A DNA stretch of 64,000 nucleotides from Pseudomonas sp. 6D_7.1_Bac1 (GTDB lineage: Bacteria > Pseudomonadota > Gammaproteobacteria > Pseudomonadales > Pseudomonadaceae), in assembly GCF_025465945.1 (NCBI RefSeq), contig NZ_JANLNW010000035.1, forward strand, positions 1 through 64,000, written 5' to 3'. Positions 8,070 through 17,907 of the stretch are shown here, piece after piece; positions within the stretch are counted from its first letter, which is position 1, and each line of letters starts with the position of its first letter. A model generated the notes under the pieces. That model was not told the DNA's origin and ran no database searches. It was given only the letters and a program-made list of their open reading frames with translations. Both the position numbers and the translations under genes were made by a program.

Positions 8070-9247
8070 GCGGTCCGGCGCAGCACAAGCAAGAGCATGG
8101 CGAAACCGGCCAGCACCGCTCCCGTCAAAAACGTACTTTGCGCCCCAACGGTTTGCCACAGCCAACCGGCGAGAACACTGGCGAGCAGCAGGCAAACGCC
8201 GCTGATCAGATTGAAGATGCCGAACGCCGTGCCTTTCAGTTCGTTGGGGGCGGTGTCGGCGATCAGTGTGGCGAGGATGCCTTGGCTAAACCCCATGTGC
8301 AGACCCCACAAGGCCACCCCCAAGAGCATCGTCAGGGTCGAACGGGATTGAGCGAGCACCAGATCTGCGAGCACCAGCAGCCCCATGCCAAGACAAAGCA
8401 GTTTGGGCCGGCTGATGCGATCGGAGAGCCGGCCGGCCGGGTAAGCAGACACTGCATAAAACACCGACATGACCACCATCACCAGCGGCACCCAAGTGGT
8501 CGACAAACCCATCTGCTGCGCCCGCAACACCAGAAACGCCTCGCTGAAACGTGCCAGCGTAAACACGCCTCCGATGACGACCACCCACCAATACCCGGAC
8601 GAGAAGTCGTGAAGGACTCGCCAATGAATGGGTGATCGAAACGTGTGTTTGCCGGTGGCGCGTTCAGGCTCTTCGACCCCCATGACAATCAGCGCGACCG
8701 CGATGGCCGCCGGGATCACGGCGAACCACAACACCTGCTGGATATCGGCGAGCCAGAGCATCAGCACAATGGCCAGCGCAGGACCGACAAAGGCGCCGAC
8801 GGTGTCCATCGACTGGCGCAAACCGAAACAGGCACCGCGAATCTCCAGCGGCGCGATATCCGCCACCAGGGCATCGCGCGGCGCGCCACGAATGCCCTTG
8901 CCGATTCGGTCCAGAAAGCGCGCGGTGAACACTACCTCCACCGAATGAGCCAGCGGGAACAGCGGCTTGGACAACGCGGCCATACCGTATCCAAGTAGCA
9001 GCAAGCCTTTGCGCCGACCGATAAAGTCGCTGATGGCACCGGAGAAGACTTTGACCAGCATCGCCGTCGCCTCGGCGATGCCCTCGATGACGCCGACGGT
9101 CAGCGCGCTCGCGCCCAGCGTCGTGACCAGAAACACCGGCAGCAGGCTGTGCACCAGCTCAGACGAAACATCCATGAACAGGCTGACAAAGCCCAAGGCC
9201 CAAATGGTCCGCGGAATACCAAGCGCTTCCGTTTTGGCCTTTTTCAC
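8066..9247 (-). CDS. MFS transporter
   Basis: Integral membrane protein of 393 residues with about 10-12 hydrophobic segments. It carries the major-facilitator loop motif near residues 68-80 (GAISDFIGRRKGLLLLGYG) and a similar one at GRLSDRISRPK in the second half. The substrate cannot be told from the sequence. It converges on cadR with a four-base overlap of the two stop regions, so the neighbours need not be functionally linked. Confidence 0.85.
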   Translation of the reverse strand: MKKAKTEALGIPRTIWALGFVSLFMDVSSELVHSLLPVFLVTTLGASALTVGVIEGIAEATAMLVKVFSGAISDFIGRRKGLLLLGYGMAALSKPLFPLAHSVEVVFTARFLDRIGKGIRGAPRDALVADIAPLEIRGACFGLRQSMDTVGAFVGPALAIVLMLWLADIQQVLWFAVIPAAIAVALIVMGVEEPERATGKHTFRSPIHWRVLHDFSSGYWWVVVIGGVFTLARFSEAFLVLRAQQMGLSTTWVPLVMVVMSVFYAVSAYPAGRLSDRISRPKLLCLGMGLLVLADLVLAQSRSTLTMLLGVALWGLHMGFSQGILATLIADTAPNELKGTAFGIFNLISGVCLLLASVLAGWLWQTVGAQSTFLTGAVLAGFAMLLLVLRRTA

Positions 9248-9297
9248 GTGTTTATCCTGTAGTGCTCCAGGGCCCCATCAAGGGCTGCGACCAGCCC

Positions 9298-9894
9298 CTA
9301 TGGCTGAATATTGCGCCGAGCGAGTGCTGGCAATACTCGCAGGTACACACGCTCAAGAACGTCGAGCAACTGCTCACCCAGTTGCCTGCAGCCCAACACT
9401 TCCCGCACCAGCCAGGCGCTGGCCAGCGAAACCAGCAACGACCCGGCAATATCGAATGGAAAGTGCACGCCCACGTAGACACGCGCCCAGCCAACCAATG
9501 CCCCCAGCAGCAGAACCAGCCAACCCAGCTTGCGCAGCGATGCCAGTATCAAGCCAAAGGCCAGCGAGAACATCACCGTGGCGTGGTCACTGGGGAACGA
9601 TGACTCGGCGGCATGCTCCAGGAAGTTTTGCCCCAAGCCCAACATGAACGGACGAGGGTGGAACCAAAGGCTGCTGATCAGCAGGTTGCAGCCCAGCGCA
9701 AAAACGATACTCAGCGTCGCGGTGACCGCCACCGCCCGCTGCTGGCGTGTCCCTCGCAGCCACAAGCCCGCCAGCAAAAGCGGTACGCCGTAGATCAGCC
9801 ACTGCGCGAGAAACATCGCCAAAAACCGCATTGGCGCCGAGGCATCCGCGCTGGCGTTGATCGCCAGGAACAGGCTGCGATTGAGTTCTTCCAC
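9298..9894 (-). CDS. PAP2-family phosphatase (undecaprenyl-diphosphatase type)
   Basis: Membrane phosphatase of 198 residues. The PAP2 signature is intact: FHPRP near 78-82, PSDH at 101-104 (PSGH in most members), and R138-x5-H144-x3-D148. Several hydrophobic helices surround these. The pattern fits BcrC/YbjG-type enzymes, which dephosphorylate undecaprenyl diphosphate on the periplasmic side and recycle the lipid carrier for cell-wall synthesis. Another lipid phosphate is possible as substrate. Confidence 0.8.
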   Translation of the reverse strand: MEELNRSLFLAINASADASAPMRFLAMFLAQWLIYGVPLLLAGLWLRGTRQQRAVAVTATLSIVFALGCNLLISSLWFHPRPFMLGLGQNFLEHAAESSFPSDHATVMFSLAFGLILASLRKLGWLVLLLGALVGWARVYVGVHFPFDIAGSLLVSLASAWLVREVLGCRQLGEQLLDVLERVYLRVLPALARRNIQP

Positions 9895-10082
9895 AAAGAG
9901 ACGCCATTCAGATCATCAGAAAACACCACGCCGCGATAACGCGGTGAGCGGTACACATCATAGTAGTTGCAATCGCCCGGACAGTCGGAGCACTCCGCAA
10001 TCCGGGCTTCAGGCGTTTGACACCTGTTTACTACAAGTCCTGCGGCCACACGGCACGTCAGCGACCCGGTTGAAGCACGCCG

Positions 10083-10286
10083 TCAATTCGAGCGTTCGAC
10101 AGTGTCAGACTGCGCTTTCTGACTGCTCGCTACGGCCTGTGCATGTTCAGACTGCTGATAGTGAACCATCGCCACATCGCGGGCGGCGTCCATTCGGGCC
10201 TGGACCTTATCGCCACCACCTTCGGCCATCGCAGCCACAGAAGCGCACATCAGGGAAACGACCAAAAAAGCTTTCAGGGATTTCAT
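10083..10286 (-). CDS. Small secreted protein, possibly PtrA-like
   Basis: 67 residues. Residues 1-21 look like a signal peptide cut after AAMA; the remaining 46 residues are polar, rich in Ala, Gln and Ser, and contain GGGDKVQARMDAARD. This resembles the short N-terminal domain named after PtrA, a periplasmic co-regulatory protein of Pseudomonas, but the match is from memory. A purine-rich ribosome site (GGAGAG) precedes the ATG. Function unknown. Confidence 0.65.
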   Translation of the reverse strand: MKSLKAFLVVSLMCASVAAMAEGGGDKVQARMDAARDVAMVHYQQSEHAQAVASSQKAQSDTVERSN

Positions 10287-10440
10287 CAGGGACTCTCCAG
10301 TTAGTTGGGTTCTGCCAGCACATTTGCTTGCTGACTGGAGCTCATCCTATAGGGCGCTATTTATCGGCCCTTTCCCCGGGAGATGAATTTTCTGACATGT
10401 AGACTTTTAGATTCGCTCTGCTGCGTAAGAGCTGGCGATT

Positions 10441-10468
10441 GATCGTTCCCACGCGCGTGGGAACGATC
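10441..10468. repeat. 28-base perfect palindrome after thyA
   Basis: GATCGTTCCCACGC is followed directly by its exact complement with no loop base. The GTTCCCACGC half resembles another REP class of pseudomonads. It ends seven bases beyond the thyA stop and may serve as its transcript end, although no strong T-run follows. Confidence 0.8.
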
Positions 10469-10475
10469 TTCAGGG

Positions 10476-11447
10476 CTAGACCGCCATTGGTGCGGTCATG
10501 GGGGCGTGGTGTTCGTAACCTTCCAGCGAGAAGTCGCTCGGTTCGATCTGTTCCAGCCACTCCGGCTGATAGACACCGGTCTTGGCAAACTCCGGCACAC
10601 GCTCGGAAATCACCAGTTTGGGCATCGGGAACGGCTCGCGCTTGAGCTGTTCGTTGAGCATGTCCAAGTGGTTTTCGTAAACGTGGGCGTCACCGATGAA
10701 ATAGGTGAACCAGCGCGGCGTGTAACCGGTCAGGCGACCGATCAGGCTCAACAGCGCGGCACCTTCGGTGAGGTTGAACGGCGTGCCCAGCCCCAGGTCG
10801 TTGGAGCGGATGTAGAGCGTCAGGGAAATCTCTTTGGTCTCGACATTCGGGTGGAACTGATACAGCAGGTGGCACGGCGGCAAGGCCATTTCATCGAGCT
10901 GGGCGACGTTCCAGCCGTGGAACAGGATGCGGCGGCTACCCGGGTCCTTGATGATGGTGTCGACGCACTGGCGAATCTGGTCGATCGCCTTGTACAGCAC
11001 CACATAGGCCTGGCCGTCTTCTTCACCTTCGGCGATCTGACGATAACCCTGGCTCAGCGTCTGCTCGATGGCGGCCTGGTTGCTGACCGGGATCTGCTTG
11101 TACGCCGGCCATTTGCGCCATTGCACGCCGTAGATCTCGCCCAGGTCGTCGTCGCCCTGACGAAACGGGTTGGCCAGCCACTGGGCGTTTTCGTTGGCAT
11201 TCTGGTCCCAGACCTTGCAGCCCAACGCACGGAACTCAGCCGCGTTGTTCACGCCCCGCAGGAAGCCGACCATTTCGCCGATGGCCGATTTGAAGGCCAT
11301 CTTGCGGGTGGTGATCGCCGGAAAACCTTCTTTCAGGTCATAGCGCAGCATCGCGCCGGGAAAGCTGATGGTGTTCACGCCGGTGCGGTTGGCCTGCTTG
11401 GTCCCATTCTTGATGACGTGGGCGACCAGATCGAGATATTGCTTCAT
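10476..11447 (-). CDS. thyA: Thymidylate synthase
   Basis: Cytoplasmic enzyme of 323 residues that methylates dUMP to dTMP with methylenetetrahydrofolate. The catalytic cysteine is C192 in [11 protein letters not shown]. The dUMP-phosphate arginines lie in [13 protein letters not shown], and folate-site residues in [12 protein letters not shown]. The protein is longer than the 264-residue E. coli enzyme because of an insert around residues 90-160, as in other Pseudomonas ThyA. The lgt gene lies 63 bases upstream in the same direction. Confidence 0.95.
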   Translation of the reverse strand: MKQYLDLVAHVIKNGTKQANRTGVNTISFPGAMLRYDLKEGFPAITTRKMAFKSAIGEMVGFLRGVNNAAEFRALGCKVWDQNANENAQWLANPFRQGDDDLGEIYGVQWRKWPAYKQIPVSNQAAIEQTLSQGYRQIAEGEEDGQAYVVLYKAIDQIRQCVDTIIKDPGSRRILFHGWNVAQLDEMALPPCHLLYQFHPNVETKEISLTLYIRSNDLGLGTPFNLTEGAALLSLIGRLTGYTPRWFTYFIGDAHVYENHLDMLNEQLKREPFPMPKLVISERVPEFAKTGVYQPEWLEQIEPSDFSLEGYEHHAPMTAPMAV

Positions 11448-11510
11448 GAGTTACCTGTGTCCTTGAACGCAGGGTCGTGACCCTGTGTTCCGAATGTAGA
11501 GCGCGGCGCC

Positions 11511-12326
11511 TTAAGACGCCGGAGTAGCGGGCGCTGCCGGGGCGCGGTTGTACGCCAGCCAGAGCAGGAACAGCCCACCGATGATCATCGGGATGCACAG
11601 AATCTGCCCCATGGTCACCCAGCCGAACGCCAGGTAGCCCAGCTGCGCATCCGGCACGCGCACCAGTTCGACGACAAAACGGAAGATCCCGTAGAACAGC
11701 GCGAACATCCCGGAAACCGCCATGGTTGGCCGCGGCTTGCGCGAGAACAGCCAAAGAATGACGAACAAGGCCACGCCTTCGAGGGCGAACTGGTACAGCT
11801 GCGACGGGTGGCGCGGCAACTGCGCCGGGTCACTGAACGGCGGGAAGATCATCGCCCATGGCAGGTCGGTCGGTTTGCCCCACAACTCGGCGTTGATGAA
11901 GTTACCGATACGCCCGGCACCCAGGCCGATCGGTACCATCGGTGCGACGAAGTCCATCAGTTGGAAGAACGACTTGCCGTTCTTTTTGCCGAACCACAGG
12001 GCCGCCAGCATCACGCCGATAAACCCGCCGTGGAACGACATGCCACCCTTCCACACTTCAAAAATCAGCGTCGGGTTGGCGATGTAGGCGCTCAGATCGT
12101 AAAACAGCACATAACCCAATCGGCCGCCGACTATCACACCCATCGACATCCAGAAGATCATGTCGGAGAGCTTCTCCTTGGTCCAGGTCGGGTCGAAGCG
12201 GTTCAACCGACGCGACGCCAGCATCCAGGCGCCGCCGATGCCGATCAGGTACATCAGGCCGTACCAGTGGATTTTCAGCGGGCCGATGGCCAGGGCCACC
12301 GGGTCAATCTGCGGGTAAGGCAGCAT
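11511..12326 (-). CDS. lgt: Prolipoprotein diacylglyceryl transferase
   Basis: Inner-membrane enzyme of 271 residues that transfers diacylglyceryl from phosphatidylglycerol to the lipobox cysteine of prolipoproteins. Seven hydrophobic segments are visible. The family signature [13 protein letters not shown] lies near residue 138, with the conserved [11 protein letters not shown] near the N-terminus. Probably cotranscribed with thyA, as in many gammaproteobacteria. Confidence 0.95.
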   Translation of the reverse strand: MLPYPQIDPVALAIGPLKIHWYGLMYLIGIGGAWMLASRRLNRFDPTWTKEKLSDMIFWMSMGVIVGGRLGYVLFYDLSAYIANPTLIFEVWKGGMSFHGGFIGVMLAALWFGKKNGKSFFQLMDFVAPMVPIGLGAGRIGNFINAELWGKPTDLPWAMIFPPFSDPAQLPRHPSQLYQFALEGVALFVILWLFSRKPRPTMAVSGMFALFYGIFRFVVELVRVPDAQLGYLAFGWVTMGQILCIPMIIGGLFLLWLAYNRAPAAPATPAS

Positions 12327-12422
12327 TGCGACTCCTCGTTAGAGTTGAAACCTAAAATTCCTGGCGCGACCGTGCCACGCCGGGATTAAGCCAGGATTGC
12401 GTCATGGCTCGCAGCAAATGGC

Positions 12423-13205
12423 TCAGAGCAGAAAGCTCAAACCCACGCAAAACAGCAACGCGGCAAACAGTCTTTTCAGCAAACGCGGCGATAGCTTGTG
12501 GGCCAGTCGCGCACCGATGCGGGCAAAGACCATGCTGGTCAGGGCGATGCCCAGCAGCGCCGGTAAATAAATGAACCCGAGACTATGAGCCGGAAGACGT
12601 GGATCGTGCCAGCCCAGAATCATGAAACTTAATGCACTGACGAGCGCAATCGGCAGACCGCAGGCCGAAGACGTGGCCACTGCTTGCTGCATCGGCACAC
12701 TGCGCCAGGTCAGAAACGGCACCGTCAACGAGCCTCCGCCGACCCCGAAAATCGCCGACGCCCAACCGATCACACTGCCGGCCAGGGTCAGACCGAATTT
12801 GCCGGGCACCGTTCGGCTGGCCTTGGGTTTGACCTCCAGCGCCAGCTGCACGGCAACGATCAACGCGAACACGCCAATGATCTTCTGCAAGTTCGGCCCC
12901 GATATGGCTTCGGCAGTCAGTGCGCCAAAACCCGCGCCGATCAGAATGCCAAGGGTCATCCAGACAAAGATCGGCCAGCGCACCGCGCCCTTGCGCTGAT
13001 GTTCGCGCACCGCATTGACCGAGGTGAAGATGATCGTCGCCAACGACGTACCGACGGCCAAGTGAGTCAGCACCGAGGCATCAAAGCCCTGCAAGGTGAA
13101 ACTGAACACCAGCACCGGAACAATGATGATCCCGCCACCCACCCCAAACAACCCGGCCAGCACACCTGCGCAGGCGCCCAGCGCCAGATAGAGCGGAAAT
13201 TCCAT
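12423..13205 (-). CDS. TauE/SafE-family permease (sulfite/anion exporter type)
   Basis: Membrane protein of about 260 residues with two homologous halves, each opening with a glycine-rich stretch: GLFGVGGGIIIVPVL near the start and SAIFGVGGGSLTVPFL in the middle. This is the TauE/SafE layout, implicated in export or uptake of small sulfur-containing anions; the substrate here is unknown. The ATG at 13205 is preferred because GGGA lies just upstream; an in-frame ATG at 13232 would add nine residues. Confidence 0.85.
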   Translation of the reverse strand: MEFPLYLALGACAGVLAGLFGVGGGIIIVPVLVFSFTLQGFDASVLTHLAVGTSLATIIFTSVNAVREHQRKGAVRWPIFVWMTLGILIGAGFGALTAEAISGPNLQKIIGVFALIVAVQLALEVKPKASRTVPGKFGLTLAGSVIGWASAIFGVGGGSLTVPFLTWRSVPMQQAVATSSACGLPIALVSALSFMILGWHDPRLPAHSLGFIYLPALLGIALTSMVFARIGARLAHKLSPRLLKRLFAALLFCVGLSFLL

Positions 13206-13328
13206 GGCTGCATCCCAAAATAAGTGCGGCATGGTAACGGATGCACGGCCTCAAGCTCCACTGGATGGCGATGGATACCCGCCGGTTCTGTGCGTAGAGT
13301 GAGCAAAAAAGCAACGAGTGATCACCCC

Positions 13329-14075
13329 ATGTGCTTGATCGTCTTCGCCTGGCGGCCGGGTCACGCCCAACCGCTGATCGTCGCGGCTAACCGTGACGAG
13401 TTCTACGCACGCCCCAGCCTGCCGCTGGCGCAATGGCCCGAAGCGCCGCAGGTATACGCCGGGCGCGACCTGGAGGCCGGGGGCACCTGGCTGGGTATCG
13501 GCGCCGACGGGCGCTTCGCTGCACTGACCAACATCCGCAACCCGCACCAGCTGCCGGCACGCAAATCGCGAGGCGAGCTGGTGGCGCGCTTTCTCACTGG
13601 CGACTTGCCGATTGCTGAGTATTTGGCCGACGTCGTCGACCGATCAGCGGAATATGCCGGGTTTAACCTGCTGGTCGGCAATCATCATGAACTGTGGCAC
13701 TACAACGCGCGGGAGCCTGGGCCAGTCAAACTGCAACCAGGGATCCATGGGCTGTCGAATGCCGGGCTTGATACGCCGTGGCCGAAGGTGCTCAAGGCCA
13801 AGGCGGCGTTGAGTGAAGTACTGGCTGATCCGCAGCCACAGGCTTTGCTGGCCCTTTTAGGCGACCCGCAAACGGCACCGTTCGCCGATTTGCCGGATAC
13901 CGGCGTTGGGCTGGCGACCGAGAGTTTGCTGTCGAGCGTGTTTATTGCCAGCCCCACGTATGGCACGCGAGCGAGTACGGCGCTGATTGTTCAGGCGGAC
14001 GGGACGCGGCTGATGGTCGAAAGAAGTTTCGGGCCGTATGGCGGGCATCTTGGGGAAGTGGAAATCAGGGATTAG
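13329..14075 (+). CDS. NRDE-family protein (TANGO2-like)
   Basis: 248 residues. The family name motif is present in AANRDEFYARP near residues 18-28, directly after the conserved start MCLIVFAW, which fixes the ATG at 13329. Cys2 is the position at which some Ntn-type hydrolases carry their nucleophile. The family includes eukaryotic TANGO2; the biochemical role of the bacterial proteins is unsettled. Divergent from the TauE/SafE gene, with about 120 bases between starts. Confidence 0.85.
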   Translation: MCLIVFAWRPGHAQPLIVAANRDEFYARPSLPLAQWPEAPQVYAGRDLEAGGTWLGIGADGRFAALTNIRNPHQLPARKSRGELVARFLTGDLPIAEYLADVVDRSAEYAGFNLLVGNHHELWHYNAREPGPVKLQPGIHGLSNAGLDTPWPKVLKAKAALSEVLADPQPQALLALLGDPQTAPFADLPDTGVGLATESLLSSVFIASPTYGTRASTALIVQADGTRLMVERSFGPYGGHLGEVEIRD

Positions 14076-14094
14076 GCGGCGTCGGCACTGACGC

Positions 14095-14189
14095 CATCGC
14101 GAGCAGGCTCGCTCCCACATTTGGACTTCGGTGTTCACAAATTGTGTGTTCACAGTAGATCCAGTGTGGGAGCGAGCCTGCTCGCGATG
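14095..14189. repeat. REPIN between the NRDE gene and ptsP
   Basis: Two inverted REP cores enclose a spacer containing GTTCACAAATTGTGTGTTC. Nearly the same spacer appears in the copies at 17793 and 57833. It sits between convergent genes and may act as a shared transcript end. Confidence 0.93.
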
Positions 14190-14203
14190 AGGCCGTCAGC
14201 GTT

Positions 14204-16483
14204 TTAGAGGGGCTTGATCGCCGCCGGATTGATCATCCGCGCCAACCCAAGGTTCTTCAGCGCCAGTTGCAGCGAGCTGTGGATCACTTGCGGGTTGTCG
14301 ATGGTCATCAGCTCGGCGAGCAGATCCCTGGCCCAGCTGAGGTTGACCTGGCGCAGCATCCACTTCACTTTCGGCAAGTTGGTGGCGTTCATCGACAGGC
14401 TGTCGAAACCCATCGCCATCAACAGCACCGCTGCCGCCGGGTCACCGGCCATCTCGCCACAGATACTCACCGGCTTGCCTTCGGCATGCGCGTCGCGCAC
14501 CACGTTCTGCAAGGCTTGCAGGACTGCCGGGTGCAGGTAGTCGTAGAGATCGGCAACCCGTGGGTTGTTACGGTCCACGGCCAGCAGGTACTGGGTCAGG
14601 TCGTTGGAGCCGACCGACAGGAAGTCCACCTGCCGTGCCAGTTCCTTGGTCTGGTACACCGCTGCCGGAATCTCGATCATCACGCCAACCGGGGGCATCG
14701 GCACGTCGGTGCCTTCGTCGCGCACTTCACCCCAGGCGCGGTGAATCAGGTGCAGGGCTTCTTCCAGCTCATGGATGCCGGAGATCATCGGCAGCAGAAT
14801 GCGCAGGTTGTTCAGGCCTTCGCTGGCCTTGAGCATCGCACGGGTCTGCACCAGGAAGATTTCCGGGTGGTCGAGGGTCACGCGGATCCCGCGCCAGCCG
14901 AGGAACGGGTTGTCTTCCTTAATCGGGAAGTACGACAGTGACTTGTCGCCGCCGATGTCCAGGCTGCGCATGGTCACCGGTTGCGGATGGAAGGCCGCCA
15001 GTTGCTCGCGATAAATCGCCAGCTGCTCCTTTTCGCTCGGGAAGCGCTGATTGATCATGAACGGCACTTCGGTGCGGTACAGACCCACGCCTTCGGCACC
15101 GCGCTTCTGCGCCCGCGCCACGTCCGCCAGCAGGCCGGTGTTGACCCACAGCGGCATGCGGTGACCGTCCAGGGTCACGCACGGCAAATCGCGCAGTGCA
15201 TCCAGCCCCAGCGCCAGTTGCTTCTCTTCCTCGACCACGTCGGCGAACTGCTTGCACAGCACGTCGCTCGGGTTGGTGTAGACCTCGCCGTGGTAGCCGT
15301 CGACGATCATCTGGATGCCGTCGACCTTGGAATACGGCAGGTCGACCAGGCCCATCACCGTCGGGATGCCCATGGCTCGCGCCAGGATCGCCACGTGGGA
15401 GTTGCCGGAACCGAGTACCGACACCAGACCCACCAGCTTGCCTTCCGGCACCTCGCCGAGCATCGCCGGCGTCAGTTCTTCGCTGATCAGAATGGTGTTG
15501 TCGGGGTAGACCAGCGTCTGCTGACGTTCTTCCTGCAAGTAAGCCAGCAGGCGTCGGCCGAGGTCTTTGACGTCCGAGGCGCGCTCACGCAGGTAGGCGT
15601 CGTCCATCAATTCGAAACGGTTGACGTGATCGGTGACCACCTGACGCAATGCGCCCTGGGCCCACTGGCCGGTCTTGATCACGGTGGTCACTTCGCTGCC
15701 CAGCGAAGCGTCGTCGAGCATCATCAGGTAGACGTCGAACAGCGCCCGTTCTTCTGGCCGCAGTTGCGTAGCGAGCTTGGCGGACAGCGCGCGCATGTCG
15801 GCGCGTACACCTTCGATGGCCGTCTTGAACAGCCCCAGCTCAGCGTCGATGTCGGTGATGGTCTTGTCAGGCACCACGTCCAGATCGGCTGGCGGCAGCA
15901 TGACCACCGCCGTACCGACCGCCGCACCAGGCGAACCGGGTACGCCGACGAACTTGGCTTCCTGAATGCCTTTGCCCTGGCGCCCCAGACCACGGATCGA
16001 GCCGGTGGCCTCGGCGTGGGCGATAACGCCCGCGAGCTGGGCACTCATGGTCACCAGGAAGGCTTCTTCACCTTCGTCGAACTGGCGGCGTTCTTTTTGC
16101 TGAATGACCAATACGCCGACGACGCGGCGGTGGTGAATGATCGGGGCACCGAGGAACGAGGCATACCGCTCTTCACCGGTTTCGGCGAAGTAGCGATAGC
16201 GCGGGTGATCCGCGGCGTTTTCGAGGTTAAGGGGTTCTTCACGCGTGCCGACCAGGCCGACCAGACCTTCGTTGGGCGCCATGCTGACCTTGCCGATCGA
16301 GCGCTTGTTCAAGCCCTCGGTGGCCATCAGCACGAAGCGGTTGGTCTCGGGGTCCAGCAGGTAGACCGAGCAGACCTGGCTGCCCATGGCCTCTTTGACG
16401 CGCAATACAATAATCCCCAACGCCGCCTTGAGATCCTTGGCGGAGTTAACTTCCTGGACGATCTTGCGCAGCGTATTGAGCAT
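14204..16483 (-). CDS. ptsP: Phosphoenolpyruvate-protein phosphotransferase of the nitrogen PTS (EI-Ntr)
   Basis: 759 residues. An N-terminal GAF domain (about 15-155) senses nitrogen state; then come the enzyme I N-terminal helical domain, the phospho-histidine swivel segment GSGNSHVAILARAMGIP, and the C-terminal PEP-binding barrel with SVGSNDLTQYLLAVDRNN. The enzyme takes phosphate from PEP and passes it to NPr and EIIA-Ntr. Length matches other Pseudomonas PtsP. The upstream rppH stop lies only 22 bases before the ATG, the same pairing as in PAO1 and E. coli. Confidence 0.95.
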   Translation of the reverse strand: MLNTLRKIVQEVNSAKDLKAALGIIVLRVKEAMGSQVCSVYLLDPETNRFVLMATEGLNKRSIGKVSMAPNEGLVGLVGTREEPLNLENAADHPRYRYFAETGEERYASFLGAPIIHHRRVVGVLVIQQKERRQFDEGEEAFLVTMSAQLAGVIAHAEATGSIRGLGRQGKGIQEAKFVGVPGSPGAAVGTAVVMLPPADLDVVPDKTITDIDAELGLFKTAIEGVRADMRALSAKLATQLRPEERALFDVYLMMLDDASLGSEVTTVIKTGQWAQGALRQVVTDHVNRFELMDDAYLRERASDVKDLGRRLLAYLQEERQQTLVYPDNTILISEELTPAMLGEVPEGKLVGLVSVLGSGNSHVAILARAMGIPTVMGLVDLPYSKVDGIQMIVDGYHGEVYTNPSDVLCKQFADVVEEEKQLALGLDALRDLPCVTLDGHRMPLWVNTGLLADVARAQKRGAEGVGLYRTEVPFMINQRFPSEKEQLAIYREQLAAFHPQPVTMRSLDIGGDKSLSYFPIKEDNPFLGWRGIRVTLDHPEIFLVQTRAMLKASEGLNNLRILLPMISGIHELEEALHLIHRAWGEVRDEGTDVPMPPVGVMIEIPAAVYQTKELARQVDFLSVGSNDLTQYLLAVDRNNPRVADLYDYLHPAVLQALQNVVRDAHAEGKPVSICGEMAGDPAAAVLLMAMGFDSLSMNATNLPKVKWMLRQVNLSWARDLLAELMTIDNPQVIHSSLQLALKNLGLARMINPAAIKPL

Positions 16484-16505
16484 GGCTCGGGGTCGAACTC
16501 CGTCG

Positions 16506-16985
16506 TCAGTCGCGCGCTAAAAGGCGCGGGGCAAGCTCTTTGAGAGCGCGGCGATAAACCTCGCGCTTGAATGTCACCACCTGGCCCAACGGATACCAAT
16601 AACTGACCCAGCGCCAGCCATCGAACTCCGGTTTACCGGTCAAATCCATCCGCACCCGCTGCTCGTTAGAGACCAGGCGCAGGAGAAACCACTTCTGTTT
16701 CTGGCCGATGCACAGCGGTTGGCTGTGCGTTCTGACCAGGCGTTGCGGCAAACGATAGCGCAACCAGCCCCGGGTACAGGCGAGAATTTCAACATCTTCG
16801 CGCTCCAGCCCCACTTCTTCGTTCAACTCGCGGTACAAGGCGTCTTCCGGCGTCTCTTGCGGGTTGATACCCCCTTGAGGAAACTGCCAGGCATCTTGAT
16901 TGATACGGCGAGCCCATAGCACCTGGCCGGCATCATTCGTGAGAATGATCCCGACATTGGGGCGGAAACCATCGGGGTCGATCAC
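16506..16985 (-). CDS. rppH: RNA pyrophosphohydrolase (Nudix)
   Basis: Cytoplasmic Nudix hydrolase of 159 residues that converts 5'-triphosphate mRNA ends to monophosphate and so triggers RNase E decay. The Nudix box runs from G38 to about E61 ([20 protein letters not shown], then VGLE). The start is a GTG at 16983-16985, giving the standard opening (M)[12 protein letters not shown]; the ATG 60 bases upstream would add residues not found in the family. Precedes ptsP in one transcript. Confidence 0.92.
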   Translation of the reverse strand: MIDPDGFRPNVGIILTNDAGQVLWARRINQDAWQFPQGGINPQETPEDALYRELNEEVGLEREDVEILACTRGWLRYRLPQRLVRTHSQPLCIGQKQKWFLLRLVSNEQRVRMDLTGKPEFDGWRWVSYWYPLGQVVTFKREVYRRALKELAPRLLARD

Positions 16986-17128
16986 GGCAACAACCTCGCA
17001 AACGCATGTCGCCGCATTGTTCCACAAAGGTTGTGAAGGCGGCAACGAAGCTTCCTACGTTATGTGCACTCTTGTGAAAAGACCGTATTCTGGACGCCTT
17101 TTTACAGACTTTTCAGCGAGTAACTGCA

Positions 17129-17785
17129 ATGCGTCTGGCTTTATTCGACTTGGACAACACACTTTTGGGCGGCGACAGTGATCACGCGTGGGGCGATTAC
17201 CTGTGCGAACGCGGTTTCCTCGACGCCGTCGCCTACAAAACGCGCAACGATGAGTTCTATCAGGACTACCTGGCCGGCAAGCTGGACAACGCCGCGTACC
17301 TGAACTTTTGCCTGGAAGTTCTCGGTCGTACCGAGATGGCCGTGCTGGACGAATGGCATCGCGACTACATGCGCGACTGTATCGAACCGATCGTGCTGCC
17401 CAAGGGTCTCGAGTTGCTGGCCAAGCACCGGGCGGCCGGCGACAAACTGGTGATCATCACCGCCACCAACCGCTTCGTCACCGGGCCGATTGCCAAGCGT
17501 CTGGGCGTTGAAACCCTGATTGCCACTGAATGCGAAATGATTGACGGCCGCTACACCGGACGCAGCACCGACGTGCCGTGCTTCCGTGAAGGCAAGGTGA
17601 CGCGCTTGAATCGTTGGCTGGAAGAGACCGGGATGTCGCTTGAAGACAGCTATTTCTATAGCGATTCGATGAACGATCTGGCGCTGCTGGAGGAAGTCGC
17701 AAACCCGGTGGCCGTGGACCCGGACCCGAATTTGCGGGCCGAGGCACAGAAGCGTGGCTGGCCGGTAATCACTCTGCGCGACTGA
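17129..17785 (+). CDS. HAD-family phosphatase (SerB-like; possibly histidinol-phosphatase)
   Basis: 218 residues with all four HAD motifs: DLDNT at 7-11 (nucleophile D7, acid D9), the ITATN threonine, a conserved lysine in EGKVTRL, and [11 protein letters not shown] near 187. A helical cap lies between motifs I and II. The PAO1 orthologue by position is PA0335, which I recall being proposed as the missing histidinol-phosphate phosphatase of pseudomonads; phosphoserine-phosphatase activity is the alternative. Divergent from rppH. Confidence 0.85.
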   Translation: MRLALFDLDNTLLGGDSDHAWGDYLCERGFLDAVAYKTRNDEFYQDYLAGKLDNAAYLNFCLEVLGRTEMAVLDEWHRDYMRDCIEPIVLPKGLELLAKHRAAGDKLVIITATNRFVTGPIAKRLGVETLIATECEMIDGRYTGRSTDVPCFREGKVTRLNRWLEETGMSLEDSYFYSDSMNDLALLEEVANPVAVDPDPNLRAEAQKRGWPVITLRD

Positions 17786-17792
17786 AATCGCT

Positions 17793-17886
17793 TTCGCGAG
17801 CAGGCTCGCTCCCACAGTGGATCTGCTGTGAACACACAATTTGTGAACACCAAAGATCAAATGTGGGAGCGAGCCTGCTCGCGATG
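17793..17886. repeat. REPIN after the HAD phosphatase gene
   Basis: Two inverted REP cores whose spacer, read on the minus strand, contains GTTCACAAATTGTGTGTTC as in the 14095 copy. The left core starts TTCGCGAG instead of ATCGCGAG. Located between convergent genes. Confidence 0.92.
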
Positions 17887-17907
17887 GGATCGACTCGGTC
17901 CAACGCC

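Noticed and set aside
12357..12396. Terminator between lgt and the TauE/SafE gene
   Set aside because: ATTCCTGGC can pair with GCCAGGAT, but it lies upstream of lgt and has a long loop and no T-run.
14981..16543. Long open frame (about 520 codons) antisense to ptsP
   Set aside because: It mirrors a well-conserved gene with all catalytic motifs; its translation shows no family motif, and long antisense frames are expected in GC-rich codon usage.
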